A DNA stretch of 64,000 nt, from positions 71,771,788 through 71,835,787 of the forward strand of contig CM057836.1 of assembly GCA_030068075.1 (NCBI GenBank), written 5' to 3'. Positions 39,701 through 51,800 of the stretch are shown piece after piece. The DNA is from Paguma larvata (lineage: Eukaryota > Chordata > Mammalia > Carnivora > Viverridae). The notes under the pieces were generated by a model, which had not been told where the DNA came from, made no database searches, and saw nothing but the letters and a program-made list of their open reading frames with translations. The translations under genes were made by a program, and so were the position numbers. Every line of letters begins with the position of its first letter. Position 1 is the first letter of the stretch.

Positions 39701-42700
39701 CTGCCTTGATTTGAAACCTTCAGTGGCTTCTTTAGTTTGACTTGTCAGGTTTTTCTAGAATCGTAACCCTAAATCTACCACAGTGAGATACTGCTTCACG
39801 CCCACTGAGATGGCTGTAATCAAGAATAACAAGTATTAGAGGGGCGTCTGGGTGACGCGGCCAGTTAAGCGTCGGACTTCAGCTCAGGCCATGATCTCTC
39901 AATTTGTGAGTTCGAGCCCCTCATTGGGCTCTCTGCTGTCAGCAGGGAGCCTGCTTTGGATCCCCTGCCTCCCTCCCTCTCTGCCCCTCCCCTGTCTTGC
40001 TCAAAAATAAATAAACATTAAAAAAAATAACAAGTATTAGCAACATTAGGGAGAAATTGGAACTCTTCCTACATTGTGAGTAATAATATAAAATGGCTCA
40101 GCTGCTTTGGAAAACAGTCTGGCAGTTCCTTTACAAGATTAAACATAGTTATCATATGACCTAGCAATTCCATTTCTTAGTATATCCCGAAGAAAAATGA
40201 GGACATATGTCCACACAAAACTGGCACATGAACGTTTATAGTGGCATTATGCATAGTAGCCAAAAACTCAAAAGCAGCTTAAATGTCCAGCTGATGCATG
40301 GAAAAATAAATGTGGTATATCCATATGGCAAAATATTATTTGACAATAAAAAAGTATTTTCATGTGCTACAAAATGGATGGATCTTGAAAACATTACACC
40401 AAGTGAAAGAAGCCAGTCACATAAGACCACACATCGTGTGATTCCATTTATGCGAAATGTTCAGAATAGGCAAATCCCTAGAGACAGAAAGTGGTTGCCT
40501 GGGGCTGGAGGGAAGCGGAAGTGGGGAGTGAGTGCTAACGGGTACAAGGGTGTCATTTTGGGATGATGGTTGCACAACTCTAAATGCACTAAAAATCATT
40601 GGATTATGCACTTTAAGTGAGTGAATTGTATGGCCGAGAAAGGGCTATCCGGGGCAGGCTTTCACTGTTCTCAGTAAAGGTGCTATTTTTAAAAATCCTA
40701 ACTCTAACCTACTTATCCAGCCTTATTTCCCATTCTTCCACTCAGCCTCAACCGCTTTTACTTGCGTTCTTTCTGTCGGCAGTGCAGCTCTGTCTCCAGT
40801 CTGTCAAGCCCAGATGCCGCTCATTCTCCCAGTTCTGGTGGAACTTCCTCTTCCATAAAACGGAGAAGTAAATTCCTCCCAGCAGAAAGTAAACCTTGCT
40901 CTCCACCTCTGCCAGACTTTATGTCTCTCGGCACGTCACTTTATGTATCGCAGCATAGGGGATTACGTGTTAAGTGAAAGCTAGTCAACGTTTGTCAGCC
41001 ACAGATGGTCAGAAATTAACTCTAGAAAATCCTTTAAATGGCCTGAACAGTAGAGTTCCCCCTTTATGTTCCACTCACCAGTTTTTTTGTTTCCCTCCAG
41101 GATTGGGACAGATCTCTGTTTTGTTGAATGCTAGCTGAAGAAATTGACTTGCATTTTTAGGTGTTATATAAAATAAAAAGAACAGGGAAGCCCAGCAAAT
41201 AACACAGATTGGGGCCCGTGGCAATTGGTTCCAACCTTCTTCCAGTCCTGACTTTCAGTACAGACAAGCTAGAGCTCTTAGCTTGTGTAGGTGGACGAGG
41301 GGGAGTACGAGAGAGACAGGTAACAGGGATTGATTGGCTTATGAACAGACTTGTCATTTGGGGCTACTTTAATTCAGTGTATATTTTATGTGTAATGGCC
41401 TCTTTCTAATGAAAGAAGTCCTCTAACAGAAGAAATGTTTTCCTTTTTTCCCCACACTGGCTGGAAGAAACTGCTTTTCATAAACTTTATATGTAATAAC
41501 CTTTCATTTTGAACAAGTGAATATTTGGACCCTACTTACTGCACTGTGGTGGGGTTTTACTCTCCTATAGCCAGACTCATGGTCCACACGTGTGAGGCAG
41601 GCTGAAACCCAGACCGACTCAGAGTGGCAGAATTATGTCTTTTCACCTTTACACTCTAAGACCCGCACCTAATAAGGATGGTAGGCGAAATCACTGGAAT
41701 CTTCTGAAATATGTTGTTGTCTACTCCTCCTCCATCAAATAAATGAGTTGATTTGTTCAAATGAAATGTGCCGTCAGAAGGACTCCTTGACTAAGCGATG
41801 CTCCCTCCATGCACTGGAATACTAGTGTAGCTAGAATAGTTAACAAGGGAAAACAAAACAGCAAAACTGGGTTTATAACACGATGCATTTGAGTCTACAT
41901 CTATGCATACCACTCCAAACAAAATTGTGTATATGTTTGTGCATGCATAAAATATTTCCGGAAGGATGTGTACTACACTGGTGATAGCAGCTGCTGCTAG
42001 GAAGGGACCCAGAGCTGTTATGGGTGAGAGGAAGACAGCTTTCACTGCAAGTTCTCTTCCCTGCCGTTCGGCTTTCGCCGTGTGCTGCACATATTACCTT
42101 TTCCACTGAAAGACATTCCTATCATCTTACCGATTAGTTGTTAATAGTTCATGGTAAATCTGTGTAAATTCGAGGTGATCGTTAAATGAGCAGGGTAGTG
42201 TCCATTTGCACCGCTGTTTGATTTTCTAGCAGCTAAGATATATACCACCAATGATTTACATATTTGTGTCTTACAGAGTTACATCCATTTGGGAGAACAG
42301 TCTTCAGATCACTACAATTTCTAGTTTTATAGGAACGTGGCTTGGCGCCTTCCCTATTCCGCTCGATTGGGAAAGACCATGGCAGGTTGGTTTCAGCTAC
42401 TTAAAGCAACAAAATAAATGTCTGTACAGTGATGGTAAAACTGAGGAAGCTAGCCAGTATGTCTGTGTAAGTGATGTCGTTCAGTTCAGTAGGGATGCCA
42501 CTTCCCTGTCACTGTAATGCAGGAGACTTCTTACTGGCCGCAGGGCCCACCGGCATCCAGATCCGCCTGGTTCTGTCTTCCAGCACTGTTGTTTCCACCT
42601 GTACAAGCGAATAAATAAGCTTATTTATGAATATTTATTGGAGTTTTTAAAAAACAAGGTAGAGTTGCAGGAATTGCCTATTTTCAACTTAGATGTTCAT

Positions 42701-45700
42701 TGCCTTTGTGGTCTTAGATTCATATTTTCTTCACTTGATTTATGGCCCAGTTGAATGTCGATTTTGAAAGATTTTTTAAAAGCGTATATAGCAAAGTACG
42801 TTTTGAAATGGGGTACGTGGTATCGAGGGAAAACTCATAAACCTCAGGTTTTGCTTCCGATCACAATAGGAGATAGCTAATAAGCTGTGTGAAGGCACTG
42901 TGAGGTAAGTGTTGTTCCTACCCCCTTGCTACAGATGAGGAAACATGTAATATCTCAAAGCTCACTAAGCCAGGAAGGAATATATCTTTGTCTTCATTTT
43001 TAAGGGCTTCGTAGTATGCCATTATATAGTTATCCCCAAATTTAATTAGCAAATTCACTAGTGATCATTTAGGTTATTGCCAGTATTTCACTATTATAGA
43101 CAGTGCTGTGATTAACACCTTGAATCTATATTTTCATGGATTTTCCAATTATTTTCTCAAGATAATTTTTCCCAAATGAAACTGTAGTATTAAAAACCAT
43201 ACTTTATTTTTTCAACATGAAGAGAATTGTTTTCCTGTTAAAAAGACAGTACATATTTATTTAGAAAATTTAAGCAACATTAATAATTATAAAGGAGAAA
43301 GTAAAAATTATCAAATATCCAGTCACCCAGCAGCAACCCTCATTTCATTTTATATTGTGGTGATAATTTGTGGTTCTCTCTGTGTATAACGATAATGTAT
43401 AGGTCATTTTTTTTTTTTTTTAATGCCCTGCCCGTAGTCACTTTATTGCTAAGTTAAAGAAAGACTTTTTAGACCTTACTGTCAGGGCTTCTCTGAACAT
43501 TAAGTCACTGGAAACACACTCTTTCCCTGCTTGAAACTCTCTCGACTTTCTGCAACAACCGTGTCCACTGCTTTTCTTTCTGCTTCTCTAGTTTCTCCTT
43601 CTCAGCCTCCCTGAGAGCTGCTTTTGGACTGCCTCTTCTTAAAACACCAGTATTCCCTCGATTTCTAACATCTTTTTTTCCTCTCACTCTCCCTGCATGA
43701 CCTTATCCATTGGTCATGACTGCAACTAAAATATGGCTAGTGAATCTCAAATCTTCATCTCCTGCCTGTGGCCTCTGAGCTTCAGACTCATAAATGCCAC
43801 AGTGTGTTCTTCTTGAGGTTCCGTAGCTGCCTTGAACTCAGTGTGCTTAAAATTCAACTTTTTCTGTCAGGTGTGATGTAAGTAGCACTGTCATCCACCC
43901 ATTTGTTCGAGTCGGAAACCTGAGAGTCATCCTTGATACTGCCTTCCCTTCACAGCTCAGATTGAACGGGGCACTGGCCTTTTTGGTTCTAGGTTGTTTT
44001 TTTTTTAACTTTTATTTATTTATTTTTACATTTATTTATTTTAGAGAGAAAGAGAGAGAGAGAGAGAGAGACAGAGCAGGAGTGGGGGAGGGGCAGAAAG
44101 AGAGGGAGACACAGACTCTCAAGCAGGCTCCAGGCTCTGAGCTGTCAGCACGTAGCCTGACGTGGGGCTTGAACCCACGAACCGTGAGATCATGAGCAGA
44201 CATCGGATGCTCAACTGACTGAGCCACCCAGACACCCCCTTGATTCTAGTTTTTTTTAACATCTCTTGGATCTGTCTTCTCTCCATTTACATTTAATTCT
44301 GTAACTTCTCCCTCCCCCTCCTCCACCCTGCTGACCCATCAGTTCTCTGTATTTAAGAGTCTTCTTTCTTGGTTTGTCTTTTTCCTTCGCTTGTTTGTTT
44401 TGTTTCTTAAATTTCACATATCCATGAGATCACATGGTATTTATCTTTCTTTGACTTATTTTGCTTAGCATTATACTCTCTATATCCATCCAGGTCATTG
44501 TAAATGACAAGATTTCATTCTTTTTTATGGCTGAATAATATAACATTTGTATATATATGCCACATCTTTATCCATTCATCCATCAGTGGACAGTTGGGCT
44601 GCTTCCATAATTTTGGTGGTTGGAAATAATGCTGCTATAAACATAAGGGTGCAAGTATCCCTTTGAAATATTGTTTTTATGTTTTTTGGATAAATACCCA
44701 GTAGTGTGATTCCTGGATCGTAGGGTAGTTCTGTTTTTAATTTTGGAGGGAACGTCCGTACTGTTTTCAACAGTGGCTGGACCAGTTTGTGTTCCCACCA
44801 TTAGTACACAAGTGTTCCTTTTTCTCTGCACCCTTGCTGACACCCGTTATTTTTTGTGTCTTCAATTTTAGCCATTCTGATAGGTGTGAGGTGGTATCTT
44901 GTTGTATTTTTGATTTGCATTTCCCTGATGATGAGTGCTGTATATATGTCATTTTTAAACTTTTATTTTCCTTCAGTAGTATGTTATGGAGCTCATTCCT
45001 TGTCAGTGAAAATTTACATGTATATAATATTCCATTATTTGGGTGAAATCATGTATTAATTTCCATGAATGAACATTTAGATTGTTTATAGTTTCACAAT
45101 TATTGATTTACTATTACTTATTATGGTGATTATTATCATTTTTAAATATATATCTTTGCCTGTTTGTCCAGTTTTCTCTAGTATAATTCCTAGATAAGAG
45201 CTGAGCTAAATTTTTGATACGTATCTCACATTCCAAAGGCTTTAAAGGGATCTGGATTATATGTTTTGCATTTAAATGCCTATTTTGAGTCCATTCTTTG
45301 TGCTTTCTAGTAGACGTTATGTCTCCTAGACAGACAAGTTGTTCTTTTATGTTCAGTAAGTCTGGTGGGTTTGCCCTTCCTGTTAGATTCATCTGTTATA
45401 TGTTATAGAAATCCCTAGAGGCTTGGAGTGTCACTGATACCCTTTCAAGGTTTTAGTAGTGATAAAGGTTTTGTTTATATTTTCTCAGCCATCTCAATGA
45501 TCACTAGGAGATGGAGAATTCATTTATACTCAAATTACCATCTTATAGAACTTGATTTCTTTTTGTTTTTTTAATGTTTATTTTATTTTTGAGAGATAGA
45601 GACGTAGCGTGAGCGAGGGAGGGGGAGAGAGAGAGGGAGACACAGAATCTGAAGCAGGCTCCAGGCTCCAGGCTTGGAGCTGTCAGCACAGAGCCCGATG

Positions 45701-48700
45701 TGGGGCTCGAACTCGTGAACCACGAGATCATGACCTGGGCCGAAGTCCGACGCTTAACCGACTGAGCCACCCAGGCGCCCCTAGAACTTGATTTCATTCA
45801 ACAGAGTCAGTGATTTCTAAATTGGAGCAGGACAATCAAAATCATTGAAAAGTATACATAGAAAATTTGTCTTAATCTGTAGTGGATTCATTACTCTCAG
45901 ATACATACAATTAGATCTAAATACAAAGTATTGATATATAAAGCACCACGGGCCATCAGCTTTGATGAGTCGGTAGGGTAATGTCTTTAAGATTGACATG
46001 TCAGTTTGCATATAGATGGAATATTTTAGAGTGTAAATGTTTGATATTTTACACTTTAAGTCATAAGTAGAAGTAGAAACTGAATTATGGGGAGTAGATG
46101 TGCCTTTGTAAAATATGGGTTTAGATTTGCACAGAAAATACATATGTTAATATGTATTCACAATCCATTTATCCATTTTGGATTATCCAGGCTTTTAGCT
46201 ACTGACTCTCATTTTCTTTTTCAGTGCTTGTTTACAGTCAGAGGTAAGCTGGATCCAAATTGATGGTTTCACTTTTTAAATTAATGTAGAGTTTCCATTT
46301 GAATTACTGACTTTGAAAAAAGATTTTCCAGCTTGTTAATTTCTGTAAAAAGTGCTGGTCTTCATTACGAATGTTTGATTCAACTGGAATCTTACTGGTT
46401 CTTTAATTGTCCTTAACCGTGTAGTGGTTTCAGAGTGGTCCAAGTTAATGACCTATTTATTCACTATAATCTTTTTAAAGTTATGAAACATACTGTTGGT
46501 GAAATGATAGAATTAATGTATAATTAATCATCTTTATTCATATAAGAATCACCTGCCCCTCTCTTAGCAGTTATTTACTGATAAACTAGAGAAATGATGA
46601 GGCTTCATTTTTTTCTTTCACTTTTTAATTTCGGCAGACAAGGTGTTTTGTTTTGTTCTGTTCTTCATAAGTAACTTCATAGAGTAAGTACTCAGTGTGG
46701 CTCTTGGTACTGACAGAATCTGCCAGAGTAACAATAAACCTGATAAAGAAATATGGCATTACTTCAAAATGGAGATTTTTCTAGAGCAAAATTTCATGAG
46801 AAGAGACTACCGTATACATTTAATACTATCTAAAATATAACATGTATAAAGAAGACATTTTAGTTCTCTGTTCCTTGTAGCCCATTTCAGATACATTTGT
46901 GATAAAGCAAGCTTTTCTGGATTGTGATCTGGTTTTATTTATAGTCTAGTCAGAGGAACAAGAGTATCCGGTCAAGTGAGTATTTCTTCTTTAAAAACAG
47001 ATACAAACAACCCCACAAAAACTTTCACAGGTTTTGAACTTAAATCTGACTTTGTATAAAGTTCCAAAGGCTAAACATAAACTTATAATGATGTGAGTTC
47101 TGTATTGAGCAATTTCAAGCATATTTATATTTCTAAAATCATTTCATCACCAAATAACTGAAAAGGCCCATTGAAAATACATAATCTTGGGGCACCTGGG
47201 TGGCCCAGTCAGTTAAGCGTCTGACTTCTGGTTAAGCGTCGACTTCTGCCAAGTCGTGATCTTAACGGTTCGTGGGTTTTGAGCTCCGCATTGGGCTCTG
47301 TGCGGACAGTGTGGAGCCTGGAGCCTGCTTGGGATTCTGTGTCTCCCTCTCTCTCTGCCCCTCCCCCGCTCATGCTCTGTCTCTCCCTCTCTCTCTCTCT
47401 CTCAAAAATAAATAAACATCATAAAATTTTAAAAAATATATAATCCCAGTGAAAAAAGTTTTTTTCATTTACTAATATGAATTTTAAATCATTTTAAGTA
47501 ATGACAAGTGATAAAAGAGTAGGTAGGCTCTTTATAGTTGGAGGAAGCCTTCTCCTGCAGGAGGCGGCACGGGGATTTAATTACAGAGAGCATGGCGCGG
47601 TGGCTACCCGCAACCGTGGTGGTCATTTTTATTGTTTTTTAAAAAAATATTTGCAAGACATCTTCTCTTCCCTGCCTTAATTATTTGCCTTTAAATATCA
47701 GCAAGAAAATAAACATTTAATTTCCTGTAACCCAGGCAGCCCCCTTTACTCCCAGAGAATGCTTTTATAGTTACTGACAAAATAAACATTTTGACTGTGG
47801 AAAACCTTTGTACATTATAATTATTTGCTGTGGCTAAATAGCTAATCAGTAAGTTCTTACTGTGTACAAAGCATATATTCAATATATTACACAGGACTGA
47901 AATTTAACTAATTGGTAACAATAATTTAGATTCAGATTTAATATGCTCTGCATGTTTTATAGAATAGTTATGAGCTTTTCATCCGGAATAAGGCTTAATT
48001 CTTTCTTTTATCAAAAAATAGGCCAGTGTTTCATGTTATTTAAAAAACTAATGGGAGGTTAAGAAATGTCATTGGTTATTCTGAGTAAAGGAAATTTGCC
48101 ATAAAGTTTCTAAACCCACTTGTTCTATTAGTAGGTAGATAATGTGAGGATGAAGAGCTCTAGCATCAGATTACTAGGTTCAAATCCTGGCTCTGCCTCT
48201 TACTAGGGAGGATTAAATTATATAATCCTTCTAAAGTACATAGTTCAGTACCTGACACATAGTTGCTGCTTAATTAATATTATAGGCATTTGTGACCTAT
48301 AAAAGGACTAGTTTAATGACTGTATTTTTAGCATTACCATAAAATGCAAATTCCATTATTTGGATTTTCAAAGTGTTAGAGAGTGCATTGATTGTCTGCT
48401 TGTGTTATTTGTTCTGCCCGGTCTTAGGGTCTAACCCTGATTCTCTTCATTGCTGGGGACTTGGAAACAGCTTTTCTCCCCTCCCCTTCCCTTCCTTCCT
48501 TCCTTCCTTCCTTCCTTCACTCCTTTCCTTCCTTCTTCCTTCTTCCCTCCCCCTCTCTCTTCCCTCCTTCCTTTTTCTTTCTTTTTTTCTTTCCCTCCCT
48601 CCCTTCCTTCCTTCCCTCCTTCCTTCCTTCGCTCCTTCCTTCCTTCCTTCTTCCTTCCTCCCTTCCCCTCTCTCTCCCTTCTTTCCTTTTTCTTTTTTCT

Positions 48701-48832
48701 TTCTTTCCTTCCTTCCCTCCCTCCCTCCCTCTTCCTTCCTTCCTTCCTCCCTTCCTTTTCTTTGTTTCTTTGTTTGTTTGTTTCTTTCTTTGTTTGTTTG
48801 TTTGTTTCTTTCTTTCTTTCTTTCTCTTTCTC

Positions 48833-48867
<35 letters not shown>

Positions 48868-51800
48868 TTTCTTTCTTTCTTTCCTTTCTCTCCCCTTCTT
48901 TCTCTCTCTCTTCCTTCTTCCCTTTTTCTAAAAGGCTATAGTTTAGATCTCCTTGGAAAAGCTTGAGTAGTTGCTATATTGCATTTCTTTCTACACATAA
49001 GAATTTCTATAAATGCCATGACCACTGGTGGTATGTGTATTTTAGACCATAAAATTTAATACACTTGTAGGAGAGAATTTGAAGTTAATATGCAGAGCTT
49101 TTGTGCCCAGAGAATCTACAACTGCCTTTAAACTCTGGACTTGAGTGCTGCTGTCTCTAAAATGGAATTGAACCAGGTAATCATATCTCTTCTGAGTATA
49201 CTTATTTCCTATAAAGTTAAAAACCAAAATTGAGGAATTTTTAAAAACAATTTAAAATGGTTTAAAAATATTTGTACTTATTCCCTAACATCTATATAAG
49301 GCATTGTTATATTTTAAAGCCCTTTTTTGTTTTCTCTAGTATTAATAGGTTTAAAAATGTAACATTTGTGAAAAATATATATTCATTTTCTAAAGTCATA
49401 GATGCTACACATTATTCATAAATTGAAGCTAGAGATCATAAGGATTACTGGAAATACTGCTAGAGTGAGGGATAAAACTAAGATCATGGATTTAATCATT
49501 AGAGGGTGGCATGTTTTTAGGTTAATTGGTGTTTCTGTTATCAAAGGTATTATACAGTGTCCTAGGCAGACCAAAATAAAATATTAACTTATATGAGTAG
49601 GATTTATGTTGCAAGCGGGAGAAAAAAGCCCTATAATACTTAACGGACAGAAAACGGTTTTGTATTTAAAAGGTGGGTTCATTGTATGGTAATCATGCCG
49701 GTAACACTCTGCTGGCCCGGCTTTCACATGGGAGAGAATGGTGCTAGCCAGGTTAACTTCGTTGCATGATCTTGGCAAGGACCACTGTAGCTTAGCATCA
49801 CTTCGACAGAAAGTTGCAGATTGGAGACTACACACCTCTCCACAAATAGCTCTTCCTCAATGTGTGCTTGGTCATAGGAAAGTGGTAGGGTATGCCTGGA
49901 TCGGCGCAGACTTAAACCAGAGAAATGCATCCGGATGAGTAGTTTCATCTATAATGTTTTCCTACATCGGACAGGAAATAGCATTTGCTTTAAGAACGTC
50001 TGGAAAAACTCATCACTAACAATCAAATGCAGAGGAAAATATAAATGATCATTTAAAGCTAGTAGAAGTGTCATCAGGCTTTGAAAGATAAATTGTATCT
50101 GTCGTGCCAGTGGACATTTGTGGTAAATAAGTACAATAAAATAAACATTAAAAAGTAAGATTTGCTTGTAAGAAATTTAAAACTAGCTGCCTGGGTTTTA
50201 TCTTCCTATTTTAACCTGGAAGAGCCAGTCATCCTCATGATTGTGAGTTGTTCTGTCTCTGCAGATCAGTTTCCCTGTGATAGCTACGATGTCACATACC
50301 TATCCAAAAATTATAATTCCACCACAACACATGTTTTTAAGAATTTATTGTTAAAACTAAATATCCAAAATCAAATAATCTTAGTTTCAATTTAACAGCT
50401 TGGTTTATAGTAGGGGCTCAATAGTTTTGAATGAGTAGAGTCATTCATATGAGACTATTAAAAATGACACACGTGTCTACCAGTGGTTGGTTTAAAATCA
50501 GTTTTCATACTTATGCTTCTTAAAATTTTTGAAAAATGACAGCTAGGAACAGGAAGCACCCTTTTATTTCTGAGATGAGGCTGCATATGGTTAGTACAAT
50601 GCAATGTGTTTTATGACTTTTGAGAGTTTTCTCGTAAGCTGTTATACTCCCCAGACATTTCATGTGAAGATTGGCATGTATTAAAGAGGATTACCAGGGC
50701 AAAGGAATAGTTCCCACAGCACAGTGTAACATTGCTTGTGAACTGTTTGTTCTAAACTGCCGCTTCTAATTATTACTTTGCAGTGTCAGCTGCCTAAGAC
50801 ATACTTAATGATCATATAAGGTTTTTTAAATAAAGTTTATTTATTTTGAGAGAGAGAGAATCCCAAGCAGGCTCCATGCTGACAGTGCAGAGCCATGAGT
50901 AGGGCTCAATCCCACAAACTGTGAGATCATGACCTGAGCCGAGATCAAGAGTCAGATGCTTAACCGACTGAGCCATCCAGGCGCCCCAGTGATCATAGAA
51001 GTTTAATTTTTTCAAGTTAAAACATGTAATATACAAAGTGATACCAATGCATGGTACTTCACTGCTTTCGTGACAGATTCTAAAACAACATAGCAGCCCC
51101 ATGTTTTAAGTACAAGAGGTACTGTTACCTATGTTTTGCACATGGGGAAACTCAGGCTCTGATGGTAGTTGACCTGGCCAAGGCCATGCAGCCAGAAGTG
51201 GTTCCACAGCACAGCCCATTCTTACTCCACTGACTATGCTTCTCCCCAGAAGAGCCAAAGAAAGCTCCTGAACAAAATATTAAGGATTTTTCAAAGCGGG
51301 CTCATGTTTTTATACAGTTATTTTAAAACTTCTGTTGAGTATCTGAAACGAATTTCAGAAATTATCATCTAATTTCAAATACCTGATCATCACTTTAGGA
51401 AGCCTGCGGTAGCTCATAAACTGCCGTAGTCAGTGACTTACCCGACTAGCTGTCACGTGGTGGCATCAAAGCCTGTGGACGTCATCTCAGCGACAGGACA
51501 AGGGTGAAAATCCACTTGCATTTAATATGAATTAAAGGAGCCTAGGTACTGTTGTGCATATTATAATTAAAATATGTTTAAGTTATTTACTCTCAAATCA
51601 CGTAACGAACAGATGCCATCTACATTAATGAAATTGATCCTTCCAATTCTGAACCACCATGTAGAGGGTCGCTGTATTACTTTGGCCGACTAGAACAGTT
51701 AATAATACTTGTTAGGTTCGAGTGATGGAGAGTACAGCGATTCTTAACCAGGAGTCCATAGGTGGGGGGGCTGTGAGCCCCTGAAATTATGACATATGCA

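Noticed and set aside
48373..48966. Open frames of 156-197 codons in all three forward frames
   Set aside because: They are the CTTC/TTTC microsatellite read as Ser/Phe/Leu/Pro; low complexity, no coding signal.
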